A DNA stretch of 64,000 nucleotides from Mycolicibacterium peregrinum (GTDB lineage Bacteria > Actinomycetota > Actinomycetes > Mycobacteriales > Mycobacteriaceae), in NCBI RefSeq assembly GCF_002102345.1, contig NZ_LQPP01000049.1, positions 62,001-126,000 of the forward strand, given 5' to 3'. Shown here in pieces: positions 1 through 7,457 of the stretch (its first letter is position 1; every line of letters begins with the position of its first letter). Position numbers and translations under genes: made by a program. The notes under the pieces were generated by a model. That model did no database searches. It was not told the DNA's origin and saw only the letters and a program-made list of their open reading frames with translations.

Positions 1-875
1 AACTGCACGCCCTGGTTGTCACTGACCGGACGGCCGAACTGCTTGCGGTCCTTGGTGTAGGCGATCGCCGCGTCCAACGCACCCTGAGCGATACCGACGG
101 CTTGCGCGCCGATGGTCGGGCGCGTGTGATCCAGTGTGGCCAACGCGGTCTTGAACCCGGTGCCGGGATCGCCGATGATCCGGTCCCCCGGAACGCGGCA
201 GTTCTCGAAATACAACTCGGTCGTCGGGCTGCCCTTGATGCCGAGCTTGCGTTCCTTGGGGCCGACGACGAAGCCCTCGTCGTCCTTGTGGACCATGAAC
301 GCCGAGATGCCGTTGGCGCCCTTGTCGGGGTCGGTCACCGCCATGACGGTGTACCAGGTCGACTTGCCGCCGTTGGTGATCCAACACTTGGTGCCGTTGA
401 GGATCCAGCCGTCACCGTCGGCCTTGGCACGGGTGCGCATGCCGGCGGCGTCGCTGCCCGCCTCGCGCTCGGACAGCGCGTAGGACGCCATCGCCTCACC
501 CGAGGCGAGCGACGGCAGCACCTGCTTCTTCAGCTCATCCGAGCCGCGCAGGATCAGACCCATGGTGCCCAGCTTGTTGACCGCCGGGATCAGCGACGCC
601 GAGCAATCCACCCGGGCCACTTCCTCGATCACGATGCAGGCCGCGACCGAGTCGGCTCCCTGGCCGCCGTACTCCTCCGGCACGTGAATCGCGTTGAAAC
701 CCGAGGCGTTCAGGGCCTGCAGTGCTTCTTCCGGGAAGCGTGCGTTCTCGTCGACGTCGGCAGCGTGCGGGGCAATTTCCTTCTCCGCCAGTGCCCGAAT
801 CGCCGCCCGAAGCTCCTGGTGCTCCTCCGGCAGCTGAAACAGATCGAATGATGGGTTACCGGCCCAACCAGCCAT
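1..875 (-). CDS. fadE25: Acyl-CoA dehydrogenase FadE25 (3' end outside window)
   Basis: Flavin-dependent acyl-CoA dehydrogenase, oxidising acyl-CoA to trans-2-enoyl-CoA in the cytoplasm. The reading frame is open to base 1, so 291 N-terminal residues are present and the C-terminus, with the end of the catalytic domain, is missing. It begins MAGWAGNPSFDLFQLPEEH, very close to M. tuberculosis FadE25 as I remember it. The flavin/substrate-binding stretch YALSEREAGSD lies near residue 131, WITNG near 155 and the YTKDRKQFG segment near 270. The ATG at 875 follows a good ribosome site (AGAAGGAGA). purE and purK lie beyond the TetR gene, as Rv3275c and Rv3276c follow Rv3274c. Exact physiological substrate is not shown by sequence. 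Confidence 0.95.
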   Translation of the reverse strand, partial: MAGWAGNPSFDLFQLPEEHQELRAAIRALAEKEIAPHAADVDENARFPEEALQALNASGFNAIHVPEEYGGQGADSVAACIVIEEVARVDCSASLIPAVNKLGTMGLILRGSDELKKQVLPSLASGEAMASYALSEREAGSDAAGMRTRAKADGDGWILNGTKCWITNGGKSTWYTVMAVTDPDKGANGISAFMVHKDDEGFVVGPKERKLGIKGSPTTELYFENCRVPGDRIIGDPGTGFKTALATLDHTRPTIGAQAVGIAQGALDAAIAYTKDRKQFGRPVSDNQGVQ

Positions 876-958
876 GATCTTCTCCTTCTTTCAGCCCTTG
901 GCTCTCTTGGATCAATCGTTGCGCGGACTGCACATCGAGTACATCGCCCTGCTACTTT

Positions 959-994
959 TGGTACCCAGTACCATAGCATCGGCACTCAGTACCA
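959..994. promoter_or_regulatory. Paired operator between fadE25 and tetR gene
   Basis: A perfect 6-3-6 inverted repeat, TGGTAC-CCA-GTACCA, spans 959-973. A half-degenerate copy, CGGCAC-TCA-GTACCA, spans 980-994. The shared CAGTACCAT words start 21 bp apart, about two helical turns. It sits in the short divergent region between fadE25 (starts 875) and the TetR gene (starts 1009), the usual place for a TetR dimer-of-dimers operator. Binding is inferred, not shown. Confidence 0.55.
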
Positions 995-1008
995 TGAAAG
1001 GTGCACTC

Positions 1009-1665
1009 ATGCCCGACCTGCCAAGTACCCGGGAGCGCCTGGTGAGCGCGGCATTCGAGCTGTTCGAGGAGCGTGGATACGAGGCCACCAGCGTCGACGA
1101 CATCGCGACACGAGCGGGGGTGGGACGCACCACTGCGTTCCGTCAGTTCGGATCGAAAGAGGCGTTGATCTTTCCCGATCACGAGGCGCTGCTGCGCCGC
1201 GCCGACGAGAGATTGTCGGCGGCGCCGGCCGAAGCGCTGCCCGCCGAGGTCATCGCGGTGGCGACCACCTCGGTATTCGAGAACTATCTCGCCGAGGGCG
1301 AGCGTGCCCGGACGCGCTACCGGCTCACCCGCTCGGTACCTGCGCTGCGCGACTTCGAAACAGCCGTGGTGTCGCGGTATGTCCGGCTGTTCACCAAACA
1401 CCTTCGGACCGCGCAGACCGAGGATTGGACGGCAGGGCTGCGCGCCGAACTATTCGCCAACGCCGTCGTCGCCGCACACAACCATGTTCTGCGCCGATGG
1501 TTGCGAGGCGACGTGACCAACCCGCGGTCGGACCTGGCCGAGGCGCTGGCCGCGACCTGGCCGATCTACCGGGGCGGTAACGGCCGCACCGCCGTTGTGG
1601 TGATGTCGACCGATGAACCGGTCGAGTCCCTGACGTCCCGCATTCGCGAGCTCATCGGGGATTGA
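1009..1665 (+). CDS. TetR/AcrR family transcriptional regulator
   Basis: A 218-residue one-component repressor-type regulator. Residues 1-60 form the TetR helix-turn-helix: TRERLVSAAFELFEERGYEATSVDDIATRAGV then GRTTAFRQFGSKEALIF. The C-terminal two thirds is a variable helical ligand/dimer domain with no feature revealing the ligand. I chose ATG 1009 because AAAGGTG lies seven bases upstream; ATG 994 is an alternative. It is divergent from fadE25 and preceded by a two-copy palindrome, so autoregulation and control of fadE25 are plausible inferences. In M. tuberculosis fadE25 and purE are adjacent, so this gene is extra relative to that order. Confidence 0.9.
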   Translation: MPDLPSTRERLVSAAFELFEERGYEATSVDDIATRAGVGRTTAFRQFGSKEALIFPDHEALLRRADERLSAAPAEALPAEVIAVATTSVFENYLAEGERARTRYRLTRSVPALRDFETAVVSRYVRLFTKHLRTAQTEDWTAGLRAELFANAVVAAHNHVLRRWLRGDVTNPRSDLAEALAATWPIYRGGNGRTAVVVMSTDEPVESLTSRIRELIGD

Positions 1666-1681
1666 GTCAGCCGTCGCCCGG

Positions 1682-2212
1682 TCAGCCCAGCAGGCGATCG
1701 CGCAAAGCGGCGTCCTTCTCCAACACCATGGTTTCCAGATCCGCCTGGAATTTCACCATCCGGGCCTGCAGTGCGGGATCTGACGAACCGAGGATCCGTA
1801 CGGCCAGCAAGCCCGCATTGCGCGCTCCGCCAATGGAAACCGTGGCCACCGGCACCCCGGCCGGCATCTGCACGATCGACAGCAGCGAGTCCATGCCGTC
1901 GAGACGGGCCAGCGGCACCGGAACGCCGATGACCGGAAGCGGTGTCGCAGACGCCACCATGCCGGGCAGGTGTGCAGCGCCTCCCGCTCCGGCGATGATC
2001 ACCTCGATCCCCCGGTCAGCGGCGGTCTTGGCGTAGTCGAGCATCCGCTGCGGGGTGCGGTGCGCCGAGACGACACCGACCTCGAACGGCACCTCGAACT
2101 CTGCGAGCGCGGTGGCAGCGTCGGACATCACCGACCAGTCACTGTCGCTGCCCATGATGAGCCCGACCCGTGCTGATGCGCGATCCGCTTCTCGCTCGGC
2201 ATTACTCGCCAT
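1682..2212 (-). CDS. purE: N5-carboxyaminoimidazole ribonucleotide mutase PurE
   Basis: Converts N5-CAIR to CAIR in de novo purine synthesis, acting directly after PurK. The 176-residue protein shows the class I PurE signatures: GSDSDW near residue 19, SAHRTP near 50 and AGAGGAAHLPGM near 80, the loops around the nucleotide and the catalytic His. The ATG at 2212 overlaps the end of purK by 11 bases, so the two are translationally coupled. A longer reading from 2287 would run far into purK and is rejected. The sequence ends close to the stop of the convergent TetR gene. Confidence 0.96.
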   Translation of the reverse strand: MASNAEREADRASARVGLIMGSDSDWSVMSDAATALAEFEVPFEVGVVSAHRTPQRMLDYAKTAADRGIEVIIAGAGGAAHLPGMVASATPLPVIGVPVPLARLDGMDSLLSIVQMPAGVPVATVSIGGARNAGLLAVRILGSSDPALQARMVKFQADLETMVLEKDAALRDRLLG

Positions 2213-3431
2213 CTTCATCCCATCCGTCGGTCCACTCGCCGTGCGACAACCAGTGCGCGGCGCGCACCGCACGCTCGCGAAGTTCATCCATATCCGTGCC
2301 GATGATGTTGACGTGCCCGAGTTTGCGTCCGGGCCGCTCGCCCTTGCCGTACAGGTGCACCTTCGCGTCGGGGATCCGCGCGAAGAGGTGGTGCAGGCGC
2401 TCGTCCATCGACATCGCCGGTGTCTCCGGAGCCCCCAGCACGTTGGCCATCACCGCGGCCGGGGCAATCGCAGAGGTGTCACCCAACGGGTAGTCCAGCA
2501 CGGCCCGCAGGTGCTGCTCGAACTGGCTGGTGACCGCGCCGTCCATGGTCCAGTGCCCGGAGTTGTGCGGACGCATCGCCAACTCGTTGACCAGCAGCGT
2601 GCCGTCGACCGTCTCGAACAGCTCGACCGCCAGCACCCCGACGACGCCGAGCTCATTCGCCACCCGCAGGCCGAGTTCCTGTGCGGCCGAGCCGAGTTCG
2701 TCGGACAGTCCGGGAGCCGGGGCGTACACCTCGACGCAGATACCGTTGCGTTGCACGGTTTCGACGACGGGCCAGGCCGCCCCTTGTCCGAACGGCGACC
2801 GCGCCACCAGCGCGGCCAGTTCCCGGCGCATCGCGACACGTTCCTCGGCCAGTACCGGGACCCCGTCGGCCAGGTAGCCGGCCACGACTTCCCGCGCGGT
2901 CGCCAGGTCGTCGGCCATCACCACGCCCTTGCCGTCGTAGCCGCCGCGCACGGTCTTGATCACCACCGGGCCGTCGATCTCCCGCACGAATTCCTCGACG
3001 TCGGCTACCGAGGTGATCTCGGCGAAGCGCGGCACCGGGACCCCCAGGCTGTGCAGCTTGCGACGCATGAGCAGCTTGTCCTGGGCGTGCACGAGCGCCT
3101 GCGGCGGCGGGTTGACCGTGATGCCTTCGGCCACCAGTGTGTCCAGGTGTTCGGTGGGCACGTGCTCGTGGTCGAACGTCAACACCGTGGCGCCGTCCGC
3201 CGCCCGGCGCAGCGCGTCCAGGTCGGTGTGGGAGCCGATGACGACATCGGGAGTGACTTGCGCGGCGGATTCGTCCGGCCCGGCGGACAGCACCCGCAGG
3301 GTCTGCCCCAGCGCGACGGCCGCCTGGTGGGTCATCCTCGCGAGCTGGCCGCCGCCGATCATCACCACTGTCGGATTCCGCCTGCTCACGGGCGAAGGCG
3401 GCTTCTGGGGAGTTGTCGGCACGCACTCCAT
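2202..3431 (-). CDS. purK: 5-(carboxyamino)imidazole ribonucleotide synthase PurK
   Basis: ATP-grasp enzyme that carboxylates AIR with bicarbonate and ATP to N5-CAIR, the substrate of PurE. The 409 residues contain an N-terminal dinucleotide-like fold starting TVVMIGGGQLARM (about residue 21), DHEHVP near 108, the ATP-grasp lysine/glycine loop VIKTVRGGYDGKG near 175, and NELAMRPHNSGHWTM near 300, characteristic of PurK. It is the first gene of the purK-purE pair and divergent from the GtrA-type gene. There is no strong ribosome site at ATG 3431, so the exact start is uncertain; a GTG at 3422 is possible. Confidence 0.96.
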   Translation of the reverse strand: MECVPTTPQKPPSPVSRRNPTVVMIGGGQLARMTHQAAVALGQTLRVLSAGPDESAAQVTPDVVIGSHTDLDALRRAADGATVLTFDHEHVPTEHLDTLVAEGITVNPPPQALVHAQDKLLMRRKLHSLGVPVPRFAEITSVADVEEFVREIDGPVVIKTVRGGYDGKGVVMADDLATAREVVAGYLADGVPVLAEERVAMRRELAALVARSPFGQGAAWPVVETVQRNGICVEVYAPAPGLSDELGSAAQELGLRVANELGVVGVLAVELFETVDGTLLVNELAMRPHNSGHWTMDGAVTSQFEQHLRAVLDYPLGDTSAIAPAAVMANVLGAPETPAMSMDERLHHLFARIPDAKVHLYGKGERPGRKLGHVNIIGTDMDELRERAVRAAHWLSHGEWTDGWDEDGE

Positions 3432-3545
3432 GGTGTCATGCGCGAATTCATGACTTCGTCATGACCGGCGCATTGACCTGCGGTTAAGGTCCGGGGCCCG
3501 CAACGATGCGGCATCTGAGGGGGCATTTACGTACACTGCCTAGTT

Positions 3546-4235
3546 GTGTCCTTTGCCGATGCGACAATCGCTCGATTGCCGCGGTTCGTCCGTCCCTACG
3601 CCGAGCGGCATCACGAGCTGATCAAGTTCGCGATCGTCGGCGCGACGACGTTTGTCATCGATTCGGCCATTTTCTACACCCTCAAGCTCACGGTGCTGGA
3701 ACCCAAACCGGTCACCGCCAAGATCATCGCCGGCATTGTCGCGGTCATCGCCTCCTACATCCTCAATCGGGAATGGAGCTTCCAGAACCGCGGCGGCCGC
3801 GAGCGCCACCACGAGGCCTTGCTGTTCTTCGCGTTCAGCGGCGTGGGCGTGCTGCTGTCGATGCTGCCGCTGTACTTCTCCAGCTATGTACTCGGCCTTC
3901 GGGTTCCCGAGGTCTCACTGACCATTGAGAACATCGCCGACTTCATCTCCGCCTACATCCTGGGCAACCTGCTTCAGATGGCCTTCCGGTTCTGGGCGTT
4001 CCGCCGCTGGGTGTTCCCCGACGAGTTCGTCGACAAGCCCGACCTGGCACTGGAGTCCACGCTCACCGGCGGTGGCTTCGCCGAAGCGCTGGAGAACCAT
4101 TCCGAGCTCCACAAACCCGCGACCGTGACGCCGCTGCGCACGCGCGGATCAGACGGGGTCCTCCGTCGGCCGGGCCGTCGCTCGAAGGCCCGTCAGCTGG
4201 GCGACTCGTCGGACCCCGTGTCGAAGAGTTCCTGA
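3546..4235 (+). CDS. GtrA family membrane protein
   Basis: A 229-residue integral membrane protein of the GtrA/DPMS type, corresponding in position to Rv3277. Four hydrophobic segments are visible at about residues 22-45, 57-75, 95-115 and 125-150 (for example FAIVGATTFVIDSAIFYTL and ALLFFAFSGVGVLLSML), followed by a hydrophilic tail of about 70 residues. GtrA proteins take part in moving or delivering polyprenyl-phosphate-linked sugars for cell-envelope glycosylation; the role here is unknown. It starts with GTG 3546 and is divergent from purK. The basic tail, rich in Arg and Lys, is probably cytoplasmic. Confidence 0.88.
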   Translation: MSFADATIARLPRFVRPYAERHHELIKFAIVGATTFVIDSAIFYTLKLTVLEPKPVTAKIIAGIVAVIASYILNREWSFQNRGGRERHHEALLFFAFSGVGVLLSMLPLYFSSYVLGLRVPEVSLTIENIADFISAYILGNLLQMAFRFWAFRRWVFPDEFVDKPDLALESTLTGGGFAEALENHSELHKPATVTPLRTRGSDGVLRRPGRRSKARQLGDSSDPVSKSS

Positions 4236-4259
4236 GATCTCGGCCCGGCGGCAGGCCGG

Positions 4260-4781
4260 TCATCGGCGGTCGAGCTGCGGGAAGAGCGTCTCGCGCGCCA
4301 GTAGCAGGATTGCGGCAGCTATCGGGATGGCCAGCAATGCGCCGACGATTCCGAGCAGCGCCCCTCCGAGCAGTACCGCGACGACAGTGACCAGGGGTGG
4401 CACCTCGACGGTCCGCCCGATGATCCGCGGCACCCAGCGCGAGAACCGGTGGCGGACCAACCAGGACACGGCGGGCTCGAGGCCGATCGCGACGAACCCG
4501 GCGACGACGATGAGGATCACGGCCCCGCGCGCTGCGACCAGCAGCTCGACGCCGCCATAGGTGACAGCCACCCCGGCTGCGCCGGCCATGCCGATCATGA
4601 AGGGTGAAGCGCGGTTGAAACGAGGCCCCGCCTCGCCCAGCGGATGGGCCGGCGAACTGATCTGCGCCGCGCCCTTCTCCGCAGCGACGATCACGTCACC
4701 CTCGGCCTCCGTGTGGGGTTGACCGACGGAGTTGTCGTGGGCCGCGTCGGCGCCGGCGGCCGACGCATCACGACCAGACAT
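4260..4781 (-). CDS. Internally deleted AI-2E/PerM-family membrane protein
   Basis: A 173-residue protein. After a polar N-terminus of about 55 residues, PFMIGMAGAAGVAVTYGG to SWLVRHRFSRW (about 62-118) matches the first part of AI-2E/PerM-family transporters. It continues straight into VPRIIGRTVEVPPLVTVV and GGALLGIVGALLAIPIAAAI (about 119-160), the extreme C-terminal part of the same family. Family members are usually 350-400 residues, so the central helices are absent in one uninterrupted frame. I infer a natural mini-form or an in-frame deletion product; transport is doubtful. Its gene starts just after the CsbD stop and is probably cotranscribed with it. Confidence 0.75.
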   Translation of the reverse strand: MSGRDASAAGADAAHDNSVGQPHTEAEGDVIVAAEKGAAQISSPAHPLGEAGPRFNRASPFMIGMAGAAGVAVTYGGVELLVAARGAVILIVVAGFVAIGLEPAVSWLVRHRFSRWVPRIIGRTVEVPPLVTVVAVLLGGALLGIVGALLAIPIAAAILLLARETLFPQLDRR

Positions 4782-4791
4782 CGTCGTGGGG

Positions 4792-4965
4792 TCAGTCCTT
4801 GAAGACGTCCTTGATCTTCTCCCCGGCCTGCTTCACGTTGCCTTTGGCCTGGTCCTTGTGCCCCTCGGCCTCGGTGTCCCTGTCTCCGGTGGCCTGTCCG
4901 ACCTTTTCCTTGGCCTTTCCTGCGAGCTCTTCGGCCTTGTTCTTGGCCTTGTCGACGGCGCTCAT
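4792..4965 (-). CDS. CsbD family stress protein
   Basis: A 57-residue, highly charged CsbD-like protein with alternating Lys/Glu/Ala blocks (KAKNKAEELAGKAKEKVGQATGD). CsbD proteins accumulate under general stress in many bacteria, and their biochemical function is unknown. The start at 4965 is fixed by GAAGGAGAAGCAC immediately upstream; a longer reading to 5007 ignores this site. The next gene (AI-2E mini protein) begins 10 bases downstream. A SigF-like promoter lies about 90 bases upstream, inside the end of the methyltransferase gene. Confidence 0.88.
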   Translation of the reverse strand: MSAVDKAKNKAEELAGKAKEKVGQATGDRDTEAEGHKDQAKGNVKQAGEKIKDVFKD

Positions 4966-5055
4966 GTGCTTCTCCTTCAAACCGGTTGGGCCACGGGTTC
5001 GTGGCACGGGAATGACCTAGCGCGGGAACGAGATTCGTCGCGCAGTCCGCATCGG

Positions 5056-5081
5056 ATACCCAGCCCGGCGATATCTAACCC
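5056..5081 (-). promoter_or_regulatory. Candidate SigF promoter of csbD-type gene
   Basis: On the minus strand GGTTA (5080-5076), 14 bases, then GGGTAT (5061-5056). The -10 fits the mycobacterial SigF box perfectly. The -35 differs at one base from GGTTT and the spacer is one base short of the usual 15-17, so this is a weaker candidate than those near sigF. Confidence 0.4.
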
Positions 5082-5731
5082 TTCTCTGGAGATCCGTGAT
5101 CAGCTCCCGGCACACCATTGCGCGCGGCGACGGATGCAGCACTGTGGGTGTCGAAGACTTCGATGACCACGTCGCGGTCGCGGTAGCTGCCGATCGAAAT
5201 GAGCCCCGGCGTCGCCGCGATGACCCGGTTGGCCTGATCACCGCTGAGCGGATAGTCGGCGACCTCGTGACGCCAGTGCGCCGCTATCACCGTCGCGCCG
5301 CGGGCCAAGCGCGGACACTCCCTGCGGAGCAGCTCAGCCAGCAATTCCTCGTCCAGGTAGTACGCCACTTCAGAGAGCACAAGTAGGTCGAATGGCCCTG
5401 GCGGCCAAGGATCGTCGAGAGACCCACGTGTCAGGGTGACGCGGTCCCGCGTCCCGTCACGGTCATCGGCACGCAATCGGACGTCGGCGATCTGTAGCGC
5501 GGAGGCCGCCACATCCATTGCGGTGACGTGATCGCAGCGGCCGGCGAGCAGCGCGGTGAGGGTACCGATCGAGCAACCCGGTTCGAAGGCATGCCGATAG
5601 CGCCGGTACGGCAACATCGACAGAGTGATCGCGTACTTGCGTTGCTCATACCAGCGGGTCGCCAGCTGCCACGGATCGGCCGAGGCCGCGTACATGCGGT
5701 CGAAGTATGCGTCGGGCAGGCGCGCCGTCAA
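5075..5731 (-). CDS. NodS-like SAM-dependent methyltransferase
   Basis: A class I SAM methyltransferase of about 218 residues resembling the NodS/SAM-MT group. The protein opens LTARLPDAYFDRMYAASADPW. Motif I is FEPGCSIGTLTALLA (about residue 45), motif II AMDVAASAL, and the post-motif acidic stretch FDLLVLSEVAYYL is near residue 110. NodS in rhizobia N-methylates a deacetylated glucosamine; such a role here is inference supported by the deacetylase next door. The likely start is TTG 5731, overlapping the deacetylase TGA in TTGA, after GGGGAGAT. It is the last of four coupled genes. The C-terminal coding end also carries the csbD promoter candidate. Confidence 0.8.
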   Translation of the reverse strand: MTARLPDAYFDRMYAASADPWQLATRWYEQRKYAITLSMLPYRRYRHAFEPGCSIGTLTALLAGRCDHVTAMDVAASALQIADVRLRADDRDGTRDRVTLTRGSLDDPWPPGPFDLLVLSEVAYYLDEELLAELLRRECPRLARGATVIAAHWRHEVADYPLSGDQANRVIAATPGLISIGSYRDRDVVIEVFDTHSAASVAARNGVPGADHGSPEKG

Positions 5732-6507
5732 CGGAACACCATCTCCCCGACCGCGAGCAGGCGAGGCAACACGAACGGCGGCAGCACTGGGCCCGCACCA
5801 GACGCAGGTGGGTGGAACTGACTGCGGAAGCACTGCGCGGCAACCTGCTTGAGCCCCACGGCGGAGGCCGTCAATGGCACCGTAACCGCCCGATCCCAGG
5901 GCACCGCGGAGTCTCCAGGTCTGGCCCAGTGCCACATCCAGACCGGGTACTCGAGCAGGACTGCCGCGGTGCGGCGCGCGGCCGCGGCGGCGGCCCGTCC
6001 GACGGCCTCGTGATCGGGGTGGCCGTCACCACGCCACGTTGTGGCACACCAGGTGCCGGGCGGGCAAGCCTGGAGAATTCCGGTCAGCTGATCGGTGATC
6101 TTGTCCTGGCAGGCGGCAAGCTCGCCGTCAGGTAATGCGAGGCTGATCGGCTCGCCCACACCGAGAACCTTTGCTGCCTTTACCAACTCGGCTCTCCTGG
6201 TGCATTCCAGCCGGAATCTGTCGAACGGGGTGAGATCGCCTTGGGCCGCCCCGCCGTCACTGACCGACACCACCTGAACATCGATACCCCGCGCCGCCAG
6301 CAGCGCCATGGTCGCACCGAAGCCGAGGGTCTCGTCGTCGGGATGCGGTGCGACCACCACCAGCGCGGGACAAGTGCTGAGGTCCAACTCGCCGAAGGAG
6401 CGGCCCCAGCTGGTCCAGACGTGGCCGGGGGTGCCGCCGCAGCTCAGCGGCCGTGACCCGAACCGCGTTGCGTTGCCGTACGATTCAGCGAACTCCGCGG
6501 CTGTCAT
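5728..6507 (-). CDS. PIG-L family N-acetylglucosamine deacetylase-like protein
   Basis: A 259-residue member of the zinc-dependent LmbE/PIG-L family, which removes acetyl groups from N-acetylglucosamine-type sugars (MshB in mycothiol synthesis is one member). The metal-binding motif PHPDDE is near residue 54, and a second metal-ligand motif HPDHEAVGRA is near 164. A GFGATMALLAARGIDVQVV Rossmann-like segment follows the first motif. Divergence from MshB and the neighbourhood (glycosyltransferase, acyl-CoA-dehydrogenase-like protein, methyltransferase) suggest modification of a different glycan or lipid-linked sugar. Its ATG overlaps the upstream stop (ATGA, 6504-6507). Confidence 0.85.
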   Translation of the reverse strand: MTAAEFAESYGNATRFGSRPLSCGGTPGHVWTSWGRSFGELDLSTCPALVVVAPHPDDETLGFGATMALLAARGIDVQVVSVSDGGAAQGDLTPFDRFRLECTRRAELVKAAKVLGVGEPISLALPDGELAACQDKITDQLTGILQACPPGTWCATTWRGDGHPDHEAVGRAAAAAARRTAAVLLEYPVWMWHWARPGDSAVPWDRAVTVPLTASAVGLKQVAAQCFRSQFHPPASGAGPVLPPFVLPRLLAVGEMVFR

Positions 6508-7457
6508 CGGTGCTCTCCCGCCAGCCTTCCGAGCGCGGCGAGGTCACGCTCGGCGTGGCTCTGCCGCACGTAGATCGTCAGATCTGCGACGTGACGTGCG
6601 TGTTGGGCATCCTGGCACAGCGGCGCGGGCCCGAGTGCGCGGCCTGCGCGGGTGATCGCCGCGTCGACAGCGGTTTCGACGACGGCGCGGGTTCGCCGGG
6701 CCAGCAATTGGGCCGACCCGGACCGGTCGAACGGGTCGGCGTCGATCGCCGCCGCAGCCGCGGCCAGCATCGCTTCGGCCGCGGCGATCGCCGCGTCGAC
6801 AGCGCCGAGGTGGGCCAGCGCGTGCTCGTCGGCATCTCCGCGCGCGACGCGACCGTACAGGGGCGCGGCGACCGCGCGGGCAGCGCCGAGCCAACACGCC
6901 GCGACGCCCATCGCGCCGTGCCAGAAGCCGGGTCGATCCAGATAGTCGCCGGGCCCGCCGACGGGTACCGCGAGCGCGTTGGCGAATTGCACCGAGCGGG
7001 TGTCACTGGCCGCCATGCCGGCACTCCTCCAGGTACTGGGCAGGGGATGCACCCCGGCGCTACCAGTCGCCACCGCGTACAACGCGCGTCGGCCGTCGTC
7101 TCGGCGAGCTGTCACCAACGCGTGTGTGCAGAGCCCCGCCCCCGAGCACCACGGTTTGGTTCCTGACAGTCTCACTGCGTCTGTTTCGCGGTCTTCAGTG
7201 ATGTGGGCGTTGAGTACGGCCTCCGGGTCTTCGGCGGCCCACACCGCCCACAGCTCGCCTGGGGCAGGCGGTTTGCCACCGAGCTCGTCTAGGATCGCGA
7301 CCGCGTCGACGTGAGCTTCTGCGAGTCGCCCGGCAACGACGTCGATCTCGGTGAGCTCCGCAAGTCGCTGCCAGCGCCGCGCGGTCGCACCGGAACCCGG
7401 CAGTGGCAACTCCAGCCGGCCTGACTCCAACCAGCTGCGAACCAAGCCCGCCGTCAT
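6504..7457 (-). CDS. Acyl-CoA-dehydrogenase-like protein
   Basis: A 317-residue protein resembling flavin-dependent acyl-CoA dehydrogenases but shorter than the usual 380 or so. Recognisable pieces are LSGTKPWCSGAGLCTHALVTA (about 99-119), matching the WITNG-type substrate/FAD region, a middle beta domain to about 170, and an Ala-rich C-terminal helical domain. Residues that bind FAD are not all evident and I cannot place the catalytic Glu, so enzyme activity is uncertain. It starts ATG 7457 inside the glycosyltransferase stop (ATGA) and ends inside the deacetylase start, so it is expressed stoichiometrically with them. Confidence 0.8.
   Translation of the reverse strand: MTAGLVRSWLESGRLELPLPGSGATARRWQRLAELTEIDVVAGRLAEAHVDAVAILDELGGKPPAPGELWAVWAAEDPEAVLNAHITEDRETDAVRLSGTKPWCSGAGLCTHALVTARRDDGRRALYAVATGSAGVHPLPSTWRSAGMAASDTRSVQFANALAVPVGGPGDYLDRPGFWHGAMGVAACWLGAARAVAAPLYGRVARGDADEHALAHLGAVDAAIAAAEAMLAAAAAAIDADPFDRSGSAQLLARRTRAVVETAVDAAITRAGRALGPAPLCQDAQHARHVADLTIYVRQSHAERDLAALGRLAGEHR

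Noticed and set aside
874..1008. N-terminal extension of the TetR protein from ATG 874
   Set aside because: It would run through the fadE25 start and the operator and adds no family-like sequence; ATG 1009 has the ribosome site.
2055..3464. Long plus-strand frame (469 residues) opposite purK
   Set aside because: It lies antisense to an unmistakable purK/purE and has the His/Arg/Gly-rich composition of a shadow frame.
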